From contig CAWGTA010000008.1 in NCBI GenBank assembly GCA_963825305.1, positions 558,001 through 622,000 of the forward strand: a DNA stretch of 64,000 nt, given 5' to 3'. The first letter of the stretch is position 1; each line of letters begins with the position of its first letter. This DNA comes from PSRJ01 sp963825305. Its GTDB lineage: Bacteria; Acidobacteriota; Terriglobia; Bryobacterales; Bryobacteraceae. Shown piece by piece: positions 42,862 through 52,224 of the stretch. The notes under the pieces are model-generated. The model was not told the DNA's origin and made no database searches. It saw only the letters and a program-made list of their open reading frames with translations. The position numbers were made by a program, and so were the translations under genes.

Positions 42862-43646
42862 GCCGTTGCTCCCCATTTCCGTGAGCTGCGCGCAAGCTGG
42901 CTAATGTGTACCCGCGGTCCAGGCCGCTCACATTGGCGCTCGTTCACTATCTGCAAACACGCCTCGATCGCCTCGTCACAGATTCGCCGGGCGCGAAGAG
43001 TACCGGCAATTGAAACCAGCGTGTTGTGCTGTTGGCCGTAAGGGATTCGACCGCCTTCGAGGGGCTGGAGCTGCCAGCGTCGATTTTTCGTTCCCGTCAG
43101 CCGTCGGTACAGCGCAAGAATATCCGCCGCATGATCCTCGACTTCGAGCGGGGCCCCCCGGAAGGCACGACCGGTGACGGTGAAGTAGCGAGCGCGGTCA
43201 TACATTTCGATCTGACCGTCGCCTACCCGCACGCCCGGTATGTTGTTGGGCAGGTGCCCTCTCGCCCAGACTTTCAGTCCTTCATTGCTTGGCGAGACTT
43301 CGATGTAAGTGTCGCCGAAGCGCTCGACGATACCTTGCCCCCAAATTTTCAGGCTTCCGTCCGAATCGAGACAGTCGTCCAGATCTATGCCCACGAATAG
43401 ATCCTCGGGGCAGAATACGAAACCCAACCCTGAAAAACTCTCGCGGTTCTGCCCCCAAGCTGCTAATGCGTTCTGAGAATCGGCCCAGTCGTGCGGGTTC
43501 GTCGAGCTGGCTCGATGGCCGTGAATCGAGTAAGAAACCTTCGTTTGTCGCCCACTCACCACTTCTCGACGCCACAGGATCCACTGGTCTCGTTCAGCCA
43601 GATCGTCGGGAATGGCGAAATCGGCGGGTCCGGAGATGTTGCTCAC
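42858..43646 (-). CDS. Primase/polymerase-like replication protein of a mobile element
   Basis: 262 residues starting at GTG (43644-43646). The region WILWRREVVSGRQTKVSYS, LGFVFCPEDLFVGIDLDDCLD and WARGHLPNNIPGVRVGDGQIEMYDRARYFTVTG is typical of the small primase-polymerase domain that precedes VapE helicases in satellites and plasmids; the Asp pair in VGIDLDD is a metal-binding candidate. Its stop overlaps the start of vapE (ATGA). The gene points away from the right attachment core and lies 120 bases inside it. Possibly functional, but its helicase partner is broken. Confidence 0.75.
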   Translation of the reverse strand: MSNISGPADFAIPDDLAERDQWILWRREVVSGRQTKVSYSIHGHRASSTNPHDWADSQNALAAWGQNRESFSGLGFVFCPEDLFVGIDLDDCLDSDGSLKIWGQGIVERFGDTYIEVSPSNEGLKVWARGHLPNNIPGVRVGDGQIEMYDRARYFTVTGRAFRGAPLEVEDHAADILALYRRLTGTKNRRWQLQPLEGGRIPYGQQHNTLVSIAGTLRARRICDEAIEACLQIVNERQCERPGPRVHISQLARSSRKWGATA

Positions 43647-43768
43647 AGCCCCTCCGAAACGCCCGTGTGACTGGTGGTGTGACTTAGCGGGGTTCTTCTG
43701 GAACTTCTGGTATTTTCAGGCCTTCGTGTTATGTATAAGTTACTTGTTTTCAGTAAGCTGAGAGGGAA
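43647..43768. other. Right-end leader with tandem GTGTGACTGG-type repeats
   Basis: Between the primase start and the right attachment core. It contains GTGTGACTGG (43665-43674) and GTGTGACT (43677-43684), and a 31-base stretch (43669-43699) that recurs with two mismatches at 61953-61983. Paired copies of the same octamer also occur at 19648 and 19659 near the left core. These may be arm-type binding sites for the integrase. Confidence 0.45.
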
Positions 43769-43791
43769 CAAGTCCCCCTCTCCGCACCAGA
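43769..43791. other. Attachment-site core, right (copy of tRNA-Leu 3' end)
   Basis: 23 bases identical to the 3' end of tRNA-Leu plus CCA (19583-19605). Only the last part of the tRNA is here, so it is not a gene. The matching flanks continue for ~10 bases with small differences. Confidence 0.85.
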
Positions 43792-43798
43792 CTATCTC

Positions 43799-43938
43799 TT
43801 AAGGGGTCACCAGTTTCAGGTCGCCGTTTCTTCGGGTGACTGGGTTTGTAACGCCCGCCGTCTGAAAATGGGCCATCGTGAGCCGGTCGCTGTTGGCCTG
43901 GCGGCCCTTTGAACACTTCCGATGATGCCGCCGCACAA
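43799..43938 (-). pseudogene. Tyrosine integrase, 3'-end remnant
   Basis: About 46 codons: VRRHHRKCSKGRQANSDR, then MAHFQTAGVTNPVTRRNG. It matches the end of the 19624 integrase (VRRHYGKWSKGRQANIDR, MAHFQTAAVTNPVTRQ) but the catalytic Tyr is His. It lies outside the right core, so it most likely belongs to a second, older element integrated in tandem at the same site. Confidence 0.75.
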
Positions 43939-43999
43939 GTGTCAAGGGTGTTTTGCAACTGCGTGAGCTATACTTGGCGGGATCCGAAGGGAGATCACC

Positions 44000-44965
44000 G
44001 TGAGGCTTGTCACCGCAATTTCCAGCGCTTTACTGGCCATGGCCGCAACAGCACAGACGCCAGCACCCAAACACACCGTCACCCCCGAAGAGTACGAGCG
44101 TTGGAAGATGGAGCTTTCCAACTGGGGCCGCTGGGGCAAGGATGACCAGATCGGGACGTTGAACCTGATCACTCCAGCAAAACGAAAACAGGCGGCGGCG
44201 CTGGTTAAAGAAGGCGTCTCGGTGTCGATGGCGGGCGACTTAGATACGGAAAAAGCCGTGGACAATCCCAACCCTTTCGAGTTGAAGATGCTCAGCATCG
44301 GAACGGACCAAATCTCGGCGAACTATCATGGCATCGCCCATACACATCTCGACTCGCTGGCACACATCAACGACAATGGCGTGTTCTTCAACGGATACAA
44401 ACCCGACGCGGATACAGTGATGAAGCAGGGACACGCGAAGAACTCCATTCATAACCTGAAGAACGGAATCTTTACGCGCGGAATCCTGATCGATATTCCG
44501 CGGCTCAAGGGTGTTCCATATCTGGAACCCGGCACGCCGATTTACGTGGAAGACCTGGAAGCCTGGGAGAAGAAAGCCGGGGTCAAGGTTTCCCCCGGCG
44601 ACGCGCTGTTTGTACGTACCGGGGTTTGGGCTCGGAGAAAAGCTCTGGGGCCGTGGCAACGCGGACGTGCCGATGGTGGGCGGGATGCCGGCCTCGATCC
44701 ATCGGTGATCCCGTGGCTCAAGAAGCGGGATATCGCGATTATGGGCAGCGATCATCCGCAGTACGTGGCGCCCGCACTTTTACGCGGAGCAGTCCACGAT
44801 TTCGCCCTGTTGTACCTGGGCATTCACCTGTTCGACAACTGCGATCTGGAAGCCCTGGCCGACGCTGCGGCGGCGCGGAAGCGCTGGGAATTTCTCTTTA
44901 CCGCTGCTCCCTTGGCGATTCGCGGAGGTACCGGATCGCCCATCAATCCGATTGCCACTTTTTGA
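44000..44965 (+). CDS. Exported cyclase-family metal-dependent hydrolase (kynurenine formamidase-like)
   Basis: 321 residues with a signal peptide. HGIAHTHLDSLAH is the H-x-x-x-H-x-D-x-x-x-H metal-binding motif of the cyclase (PF04199) family, and GIFTRGILIDIPRLKG is the usual strand after it. The family hydrolyses N-formyl or amide-like bonds; the true substrate is unknown. The GTG start at 44000 has GGGAG upstream. The gene is the first after the right end of the island and shows no operon partner. Confidence 0.82.
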   Translation: MRLVTAISSALLAMAATAQTPAPKHTVTPEEYERWKMELSNWGRWGKDDQIGTLNLITPAKRKQAAALVKEGVSVSMAGDLDTEKAVDNPNPFELKMLSIGTDQISANYHGIAHTHLDSLAHINDNGVFFNGYKPDADTVMKQGHAKNSIHNLKNGIFTRGILIDIPRLKGVPYLEPGTPIYVEDLEAWEKKAGVKVSPGDALFVRTGVWARRKALGPWQRGRADGGRDAGLDPSVIPWLKKRDIAIMGSDHPQYVAPALLRGAVHDFALLYLGIHLFDNCDLEALADAAAARKRWEFLFTAAPLAIRGGTGSPINPIATF

Positions 44966-44994
44966 GCGCATTCAACAGAGCCGAGGAACGCCAC

Positions 44995-45816
44995 CTATCT
45001 CTTGTGCACCTGATCCTTTTCGTTTTCGCAGTAGGTCTCGATCAAATCGGTATCGGGCAGCAACTTCACCGGCACTTTGGCGCGCCAGGGTTTAGCGTAA
45101 GCCTTGGGATCGTCGATGATGATCTCGATTTCAAGGTGCCCGAAGTCGCGCCGGGTGAAACGCTCTGTGACATGCGCAGCCTCGGTTTGCGGATGGCCCT
45201 TAGTGGTATCCGTCCACGAGAGACCATTGAAGCCGATGGTGTCCACTATCAGCGTGTCGCCTTCCCAACGACCGGTGGAATACCCCAGCCAGGTCGGCTG
45301 CGCGTCCAAGGGTAGGGGTCGGCCATCGAGGAACACCTGGCGGAACGTGGAGTTGGTGGAGGTCTCATAAAGCAGGACCACCAGCGTCGGCGTCTGCACG
45401 ATCTTGAATGGATGCGGCGCGTCTGGCGTCGACATGTTGATTCGGGGTACACCGGGCGGCAGGCACCGGGATAAAGGATCGTCCTGGTGCAATTTTGCTT
45501 CGCGCTCGGCCTGGAGGGCTTTCGCCCAGGGCAGCATGATGACCTCTTCCGGCTTCAAATCGTTGGCGAGATTGTAGAAGTATTCGGGCGCGCTTTCCCA
45601 GACTCCGGAAAAGTCGGGTTTACCATCCATCGCTTTGGGCACGGGTGCGGCGAGATCGACCTTGCCGTCCGCCGTGCGCGGAACTCCGGGTGCGTGATAG
45701 CTCAGCCATTGCGCGAGAACGGGAGGCACAGCGAAATACAACAGGCCGGCACCGAGAAGAATGATTCGCTTGGATGGGGCGCTTCGTGGGTGCATTGACT
45801 CGTTCAGCCTAATCAT
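44995..45816 (-). CDS. Exported protein, acidobacterial family related to the 62261 gene
   Basis: 273 residues with a signal/anchor helix. It shows the blocks KPDFSGVWE, MLPWAKALQ, LSRCLPPGVPRIN, FKIVQTPTLVVLLYE, FRQVFLDGRPLP, WLGYSTGRWEGDTLIVDTIGFN and DPKAYAKPWRAKV. I know this as a common family of secreted proteins in Acidobacteria, without a reported activity. The paralog at 62261 has the same body behind a carboxypeptidase-regulatory domain. Convergent with the cyclase gene. Confidence 0.75.
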   Translation of the reverse strand: MIRLNESMHPRSAPSKRIILLGAGLLYFAVPPVLAQWLSYHAPGVPRTADGKVDLAAPVPKAMDGKPDFSGVWESAPEYFYNLANDLKPEEVIMLPWAKALQAEREAKLHQDDPLSRCLPPGVPRINMSTPDAPHPFKIVQTPTLVVLLYETSTNSTFRQVFLDGRPLPLDAQPTWLGYSTGRWEGDTLIVDTIGFNGLSWTDTTKGHPQTEAAHVTERFTRRDFGHLEIEIIIDDPKAYAKPWRAKVPVKLLPDTDLIETYCENEKDQVHKR

Positions 45817-46059
45817 GGGAGGAAGGCGGCCCGAGAGTCAAGCGCAGCGTTTCCGGGAAGTGCCCCTCATTGAGCTTGCTGTAACGGATTGGAGTATCGG
45901 GTCACAGGAGATTCCCCCTCGACCGGCACGGGAGGCGGCGGCGCTGCCTGCGCGAATTCGCCGACGGCATTTCGTGTACCTGGCCAGACCGCACGTTAAC
46001 TATTCACTTGCTTGAACGTCCTTATGATAGGTCCTAGTCGCATCCATAAAGTAGCTACC

Positions 46060-47079
46060 ATGCTCCGACTCGCCCTTGTTCTCCTCAAAGTCCTGGGCGC
46101 GCTGCTTGCTTTCGGCGCGCTGGTGATCGTCGCACTTAACGTCTATACATATACGCGCCCTCCAGCAAAAACCGTACAGGAACTGGAGAGTATCTCCATC
46201 CCTGTCCCATTCAGGATCAGTCGGCCCTTCATCGACTATTTGACTGTGGGCGGTTCCCGCCTCTACGCCGGCTATGCGAGTCATGGGAGGGTATGCGTGA
46301 TTGACATCGCGACGGGCCGCGTCACCGCGATGGTGACTGGCCTCGGACGGCCACACGGCATCGCACTCATACCGGAGAGCAGCATGGGTTTCGCCAGTGC
46401 GAGCGGCGATAGCGCGGTGGCGGTATTCGACCTCTCAGGCTACAAGTTGCTGAAGAAAATCCCCGCCGGCCGAGACCCCGACGCCATCACTTATGATCCG
46501 AAGCCCCACTTGGTCTATGTTGCCGACCACGATGGCAAGGCCGGTCTTTTGATTGATCCTGCGACGCAGAAGGTGGTCGGCGCTATCCCTCTTGGCGGCG
46601 AGCCCGAGTTTTCCCAGGCGGCTGCCGAGACTGGTTTGATCTACCAGAACCTCGAAGACACCAGTGAACTAGTGGTCATCGATCCGCTGAGGCAAGCAGT
46701 GATCAAACGTTACCCACTGGCTCCTGGCGAACGGCCAACCGGACTAGCGTTCGATGCTACGAATCATCGGTTATTCAGCACCTGCAGCAGCAAGCTCATC
46801 GTGCTAAATGCCGACACAGGAGCTATCGTTGCGGTGCTGCCGATTGGCGCAGCCACCGACGGCGTAGACTACGACGCCGGTTTACATCGTCTCTATACGG
46901 CAAATGCCATCGGCAACATGACGGTGATTCAGCAGGATTCCGCCGACCGGTATCGAGTCTTAGAGAACGCGCCGACCCACTTCGGCGGACACTCGCTAGT
47001 CGTGGATCCGGCTACACACAGCATCTACGTCGCGTACTTTGGCAAAATTGCCGTGTACAAACCGACGTCCCTCCATTAA
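46060..47079 (+). CDS. Membrane-anchored YncE-like beta-propeller protein
   Basis: 339 residues: an N-terminal hydrophobic helix (LALVLLKVLGALLAFGALV) as signal anchor, then beta-propeller repeats: VIDIATGRVTAMVTGL, VAVFDLSGYKLLKKIPAGRDP, LLIDPATQKVVGAIPLGG, ELVVIDPLRQAVIKRYPL and VLNADTGAIVAVLPIG. Closely related in build to the propeller at 25991. The frame is open from TTG at 46012 and from ATG at 46024; no good ribosome-binding site decides between starts, and I chose the ATG at the helix. Function not known. Confidence 0.72.
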   Translation: MLRLALVLLKVLGALLAFGALVIVALNVYTYTRPPAKTVQELESISIPVPFRISRPFIDYLTVGGSRLYAGYASHGRVCVIDIATGRVTAMVTGLGRPHGIALIPESSMGFASASGDSAVAVFDLSGYKLLKKIPAGRDPDAITYDPKPHLVYVADHDGKAGLLIDPATQKVVGAIPLGGEPEFSQAAAETGLIYQNLEDTSELVVIDPLRQAVIKRYPLAPGERPTGLAFDATNHRLFSTCSSKLIVLNADTGAIVAVLPIGAATDGVDYDAGLHRLYTANAIGNMTVIQQDSADRYRVLENAPTHFGGHSLVVDPATHSIYVAYFGKIAVYKPTSLH

Positions 47080-47140
47080 AGCTGTTTGCAAATGCTGTGT
47101 CGCTTCAAATCCGCGATTTGGGCGTTACAAATGAGCCCGC

Positions 47141-49990
47141 TTACGAGGAGAGAGCATTTCGAAGCGTCTTGACGAGATCGGCGAATTGAACCGGCTTGCG
47201 AACAAAGCCGCGGATTTGCGATGTCATCAGACGAGGTGTCAGCATCTCCTGGCTATAGGCGCTGGTCAGAATCACTCTTATTTCCGGCCGAGCTCGTACG
47301 GCTTCAGAAACGACTTCACTGCTAGAAGATCCAGGCATGGTCATGTCAAGCAGCATCAAATCTATCGTGCCCCCATCCGCGCGTAGAAGATCGATTGCAG
47401 CCGACCCGTCGGAGGCCTCCCGCACCTCGAAACCAGCCCTGCGCAACATCTTCACGACCGCTTGCCGCAGCAAATCCTCATCCTCTACAACCAACACAGT
47501 GACTGCCTCAGACGGACCAGTTGACTCCCCTGCTCCGGGCAGCGGGTCGCTGATTGCCTCAGCCTTCGTCGCCGCACACGGTAGTAGAACCTGAAACGTG
47601 CTGCCTTGGCCCGTCTCGCTGACAACCTGGATCGCCCCGCCGAGACTCCGTACGATGCCGTGGACAACCGCAAGCCCGAGACCGTGGCCGGCCGACTTGG
47701 TGGTGAAGAACGGGTCGAATACCCTCGCCTGCGTTTCCCGCGACATGCCGCATCCGGTGTCGGAGACCTGCAGTTGCAGATAATCGCCCTCAGGCAAACG
47801 ACCCGGGATCGCTCCAGGCCCGTCCCGGCCTACCTCCACGCGGTTCGTGGTCACGCGGATTACGCCATCTCGATCTCCTATCGCCTCCGACGCATTCGTG
47901 ACGAGGTTCATCACAATTTGCCGAAGCTGCGCGACATTCCCCCGGACCGCTGGAAGATCCTGGCCGAGATCGATTTCGAGCCTCGCGTGCTTCGATACCG
48001 AGACTGTGACTAACTCGATCATTTCCGTGACGACGCGCGATACATCGACTAGTTCGGGAGTCTCGCTTTCTTTTCCAGCGTAGATCAATAACTGACGGAC
48101 GATTTCTGAGCCACGGATGGCCACGGTCCGGATCCCCTTTAGTTCTTGCTCCGGATAGGATCCAGAGGCACACTCCGCCAAAGCTACTTCCGCCTGCATA
48201 AGCACCCCACCCAGAAGGTTATTGAAATCGTGAGCAATACCGCTAGCCAGCGTTCCCACGGTTTCCAGCTTCTGCCTGGCGAACGTCTCCTCTTGCGTCC
48301 GCCTCAGATCAGTGACATCCTGGCAAGCACCGAATATATGCCGTGGCAAGCCTCTTTTATTGAGTAATATCCGCGACGTGAATGTAACGGTTCTGAGCTC
48401 ACCATTTGGCCGAGCGATCTGAAACTCCGTCGAGTACCCGCTCTTCTCGCCAATACTAGCTTTGATCTCATGAGCAACTCGCTCTCTATCGCGGGGAGCG
48501 ATTATTTCAAGAAGCGCCTCAAGGCTGGGCCTGTAATCCTTCGGCTGACCAAAAATTTGAACGCATTCCTCTGAGCAGGATACCTCGTTAGTTATCAAGT
48601 CCCAGTGCCAGCTCCCGACATGAGCAAGCTGCTGGGCGGCCTGCAGGCGCTGTTCATTCTCCTGTAAGAGCTCCGCGGAAAGTTTCTGCTCTGTGACATC
48701 AACGCACGAGCCGATATATCCAGCGAATTGGCCGTCGCGATAGAGCGGTACGCCGTTGACCAGGATCCAGCGATATTCGCCGTTCGCGCGTCGAAACCGA
48801 ACTTCCATACGGAAGTTACTGCGAACTTCAAACGAGGATTGGTATGTATCAACGCAGCGCGCGTAGTCCTCGGGATGCAAACCGTCGAGCCAACCGTAAT
48901 CCAGTTCCTGTTCAATCGAACGGCCGACAAAATCCAACCACGGCTTGTTGACGAATCTGCAGAGCTTGTCCGGTCCGAAGATGCAGATCATCACTGGCGC
49001 CGAGTTCGCTAGAGTACGAAAATACCTTTCGCTCTCACGCAGGACCGTTTCTTCCGTGAGCAGCCTTTCAACCTGCTCCCTGCTGCGTTGCCGTTCGTCG
49101 ACTACTGCCCCCAGCACTAGAACGGTCACCGAGTAGTTGGCAATCAGCAGTCGAAAATCCCCCGCCGGCAGGGCGTTTGCCCAATGCAGTTGAGTCCATA
49201 GAGTGGTACCCATGATTGCGTTTCCGGCCAAGGCCAGAGTGGCCAAATGCATGCCGCGGAATAAGGTGAATACCAAGGGTGGAAGGAAGGTCAAGTACGT
49301 GATATTCAGGCCATAACGCGCCTTGAAGTCTACAGTTAGCCACAGGCTAGCGGTCCACAACATCACTTCAACACCCAACTCCAAAGAACTCCGGACATTG
49401 ATTGGCACCCGCCATTCGCGCTCCCGCGGCAAGGCCACCCAATCCTGCAACCGCCCAGAACCGCACACCAGCATCGCTGGTACCAGGGCCAGAATCCCCG
49501 CACCTCCGCGCAGCCAGCTGTCGACAAGCGCAGGAAACTCCGGACGTGGCGCGCCTCCAACAACACGTAATACGATGCTGATCAACAACGCAGGTACGGC
49601 AGGCGCCAGAACGGCACCGGCCAGAAATGCCAATGTAGACCTCTCTCGCGAGAGCAAAGGTTCGTTCCCCGCGAGCTTCCGAGCCGCGACCAATGCACAG
49701 GCCTGAGAGACCAGATACAGGGGTGTGATGAAAACAGCGCCGCGCCAGCCCCAAAAAGAGGCAAACGAGATCAGAAAAAGAAGTTGGCTCCACGCGAACC
49801 CGCGCCACCCGAACAGGAGTGTGAGCCCGAACAGTACAGCGGGCCGGAAAGCGAGAGTTGGGCTCAAAAGGCTTTTCCAAAGTGAGCCGTCGACAACACC
49901 AAAAACTGCGATACCCGCCAGCATCAAGGCCAGTATTCGCAGGTCTGGCGAATGTGCGAACCACCTAAGGCACCTGGAAACCTGAGCCAT
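47141..49990 (-). CDS. MASE1/PAS hybrid histidine kinase with C-terminal receiver
   Basis: 949 residues. The first ~320 residues are hydrophobic with the MASE1 sensor layout; two PAS domains follow (YFRTLANSAPVMICIFGPDKL; QAAQQLAHVGSWHWDLITNEV). The HisKA box GIAHDFNNLLGGVL carries the phospho-His near residue 585, the HATPase has VMNLVTNASEAI and GCGMSRETQARVFDPFFTTK, and the C-terminal receiver (VLVVEDEDLLRQAVVKML) has the phosphoacceptor Asp in LMLLDMTMPG near residue 880. The receiver Lys is in RGFVRKPVQF. It senses an unknown signal and no dedicated response regulator is adjacent. Confidence 0.93.
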   Translation of the reverse strand: MAQVSRCLRWFAHSPDLRILALMLAGIAVFGVVDGSLWKSLLSPTLAFRPAVLFGLTLLFGWRGFAWSQLLFLISFASFWGWRGAVFITPLYLVSQACALVAARKLAGNEPLLSRERSTLAFLAGAVLAPAVPALLISIVLRVVGGAPRPEFPALVDSWLRGGAGILALVPAMLVCGSGRLQDWVALPREREWRVPINVRSSLELGVEVMLWTASLWLTVDFKARYGLNITYLTFLPPLVFTLFRGMHLATLALAGNAIMGTTLWTQLHWANALPAGDFRLLIANYSVTVLVLGAVVDERQRSREQVERLLTEETVLRESERYFRTLANSAPVMICIFGPDKLCRFVNKPWLDFVGRSIEQELDYGWLDGLHPEDYARCVDTYQSSFEVRSNFRMEVRFRRANGEYRWILVNGVPLYRDGQFAGYIGSCVDVTEQKLSAELLQENEQRLQAAQQLAHVGSWHWDLITNEVSCSEECVQIFGQPKDYRPSLEALLEIIAPRDRERVAHEIKASIGEKSGYSTEFQIARPNGELRTVTFTSRILLNKRGLPRHIFGACQDVTDLRRTQEETFARQKLETVGTLASGIAHDFNNLLGGVLMQAEVALAECASGSYPEQELKGIRTVAIRGSEIVRQLLIYAGKESETPELVDVSRVVTEMIELVTVSVSKHARLEIDLGQDLPAVRGNVAQLRQIVMNLVTNASEAIGDRDGVIRVTTNRVEVGRDGPGAIPGRLPEGDYLQLQVSDTGCGMSRETQARVFDPFFTTKSAGHGLGLAVVHGIVRSLGGAIQVVSETGQGSTFQVLLPCAATKAEAISDPLPGAGESTGPSEAVTVLVVEDEDLLRQAVVKMLRRAGFEVREASDGSAAIDLLRADGGTIDLMLLDMTMPGSSSSEVVSEAVRARPEIRVILTSAYSQEMLTPRLMTSQIRGFVRKPVQFADLVKTLRNALSS

Positions 49991-50139
49991 TTCGGTATTC
50001 TACAAGGATCCGGTCAAGTACCACAACGAATGCGCTACTCGGCGTGCTGCTCGTATACGTAGCGCGTGATGCGGGATTTGAGCCTTGGTTTGGGGAGGCG
50101 TGCGGATGAACAGCTATTATGCAGCTGGCTTTCCGGCCC

Positions 50140-50532
50140 TCAAAGCTTGGAGATGGTGGAGCGAGAACTGAGCCACTTCTCTGCGTCAAGCGTTGTTCGG
50201 AACACAAATGTCCGTTGGAAGTACTTTTCCGTGAACACCTCAAACATCCGAAGCATCCCGAACAGCTCATCGGTGCAGGCCACGATGGCACAATTGCCGA
50301 ACTGAACCCTGCCTCGAATCCTGCTGATCTCGCTCGCGACCTCCTGAAGATTCTGCTTAGTGGGGATCGAAGTCTCCTCGCTCAGGTCAAGCAAGACATC
50401 CACCAATTCGGGGCAATCGGGATCTTGCTCCAGTCCGCGAAAATGATCGATTACCTCTTCGATGGTCACCGGTCCGCTGCATTTTGTGTGAATGATTCGA
50501 TTCCCTTTGTCTATCGTATAAGTGACGGGCAC
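50140..50532 (-). CDS. SpoIIAA-like/STAS-like protein
   Basis: 130 residues with the pattern IIHTKCSGPVTIEEVIDHFRGL, ELVDVLLDLSEET, GRVQFGNCAIVACTDELFGMLRMFEVFTE. This fits the SpoIIAA-like (PF11964-type) STAS fold that binds small molecules or partner proteins. There is no clear conserved phospho-Ser. It precedes the histidine kinase gene on the same strand by about 150 bases, so a functional link is possible but unproved. Confidence 0.6.
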   Translation of the reverse strand: MPVTYTIDKGNRIIHTKCSGPVTIEEVIDHFRGLEQDPDCPELVDVLLDLSEETSIPTKQNLQEVASEISRIRGRVQFGNCAIVACTDELFGMLRMFEVFTEKYFQRTFVFRTTLDAEKWLSSRSTISKL

Positions 50533-50785
50533 ATTCTAAGGTGATTAAGGTCTCCGGGGCCGCGGTCTTATTTATTTCGAACGGTACCGTGGGGAACCAC
50601 GAACAGTAGCGTAGTTTGAGGCGGCCAACAACGCCAGCTCCAATCTGTTGATTCCAAGCCGCCACGAGATAAAGTCTACACACAGGTATCGGCATCAATC
50701 AGATAGGCTCCGAGTTGTAATGGCCGCTGCCGCACGAAGGCGCGCGTGGGAACGCTGATGCATCGCCATTTACAAGGGCAGCAGG

Positions 50786-52045
50786 ATGAGATACTCGAAA
50801 CGGTCGTGGTTGCAGTGGGGAATGGCCGCAGTTGCAGTAACGGCCGCAGTTATGGGCACTGACGCTCATCACCTACTGAAGCAGACTTTCGCTCCGCATG
50901 AACTGAACAAAGGTGACGCGCCCCCGCCGATCCGCTGGGAGCCACCTCCCCTGCCTGCCGGCAGCGTCAACTTCGAATCGGCTGAGGAACGAGGTCTCCG
51001 GATTGTCGTGGTAACCAAAGGGTTACAGCAACCGTGGTCTGTGGCCTTCCTTCCGGACGGGGCGATGCTCGTGACGGAACGTATTGGGCGTCTGCGAATC
51101 GTGCGCCATGGCCGCCTCGATCCCTCACCCATTACCGGAGTACCACCAGTTCAGACCGGCGGACCGAGAGGACTTCAGGGGTTGATGGATATCGCCCTCC
51201 ACCCGCATTTCGATCAGAACAAATGGGTGTATTTCGCATACCACAAACCGGCCGGTGGTGATGCCGGCGAGACTGTCCTCGCGCGAGGGACATGGAACGG
51301 CACGGCCCTCGTCGACGTGCACAACATCTTCGAGTCGGGCGCGACGGACACTGAAGCGTCGCGCATCGCGTTTGGGCGAGATGGCATGCTGTACATGAGC
51401 ATTAGCGCTCCCGGATCGCCGAAATCGCGCCGGTCACAGGACCCCAACGACTATGCTGGGAAGACTGTACGGCTGCGTGATGACGGCAGCATCCCCGACG
51501 ACAACCCGTTCGTGGGCCGCACCGGGTTCAAGCCAGCAATTTTTACCAGCGGTCACCGGAATGGCCACGGGCTCGCCGTAAATCCCGAGACCGGCGATCT
51601 GTGGGAGACGGAACAAGGCCCGAACGGCGGCGACGAAATCAATGTGCTTCGCCCCGGACGCAATTACGGATGGCCGGTGGTCAGCTTCGGCCGTGACTAC
51701 TGGGGCGCGCCCATCTCGCCTCACCCTTTTCGGGCTGGTATGGAAGACCCGATCGTCGTCTGGCTGCCATCGATTGCCCTCACCGGCATGACGTTCTACA
51801 CAGGTGAGCGCTTTCCCCACTGGAAGCGAAACGTGTTTGTCGGCGGCCTGCGTGAAGGAGGCATTCCTGGAACCGGGCAGATCCAGCGGATTGTGTTCAA
51901 CGACCGCTGGGAGGAATTGCGCCGCGAGCCAATGCTGACTGAGCTCAAACAGCGAATTCGCGACGTGCGCCAAGGGCCGGACGGTCTGCTCTACGTGCTG
52001 ACGGCGGAAGAGGACGGAGCATTGCTCAGGATAGAGCCGCGCTAA
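50786..52045 (+). CDS. PQQ-type soluble aldose/sorbosone dehydrogenase
   Basis: 419 residues with signal peptide or anchor. Six-bladed propeller marks: LQQPWSVAFLPDGAMLVTERIGRLRIV, GLQGLMDIALHPHFDQNKWVYFAYH, ASRIAFGRDGMLYMSIS, FTSGHRNGHGLAVNPETGDLWETEQGPNGGDEINVLRPGRNYGWPVVSFGRDYWG and VRQGPDGLLYVLT. The GGDEINVLRPGRNYGWP block is the well-known signature of the Gdh/Asd PQQ family. It oxidises sugars in the periplasm. PQQ-synthesis genes are not in the window. Confidence 0.9.
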   Translation: MRYSKRSWLQWGMAAVAVTAAVMGTDAHHLLKQTFAPHELNKGDAPPPIRWEPPPLPAGSVNFESAEERGLRIVVVTKGLQQPWSVAFLPDGAMLVTERIGRLRIVRHGRLDPSPITGVPPVQTGGPRGLQGLMDIALHPHFDQNKWVYFAYHKPAGGDAGETVLARGTWNGTALVDVHNIFESGATDTEASRIAFGRDGMLYMSISAPGSPKSRRSQDPNDYAGKTVRLRDDGSIPDDNPFVGRTGFKPAIFTSGHRNGHGLAVNPETGDLWETEQGPNGGDEINVLRPGRNYGWPVVSFGRDYWGAPISPHPFRAGMEDPIVVWLPSIALTGMTFYTGERFPHWKRNVFVGGLREGGIPGTGQIQRIVFNDRWEELRREPMLTELKQRIRDVRQGPDGLLYVLTAEEDGALLRIEPR

Positions 52046-52224
52046 TGGGCGACAGCGTCCGCATTAGGTAGCAAATCCCCAATCGATGTCTCTGTCTCGG
52101 CAGCGGCGCACAGCGGAACTCTTAACAAAACAGCGTGAGGCAGCGTCTGATCCCCACGTTCCTCAAGGCGATGTGAGAAAATGGCTCGTCACCGAAACTG
52201 TCTGTCACGGAGAGGGGATTCGTT

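Noticed and set aside
43769..43791. A second tRNA-Leu gene at the right att site
   Set aside because: Only the T-arm/acceptor 3' part is present; no anticodon arm.
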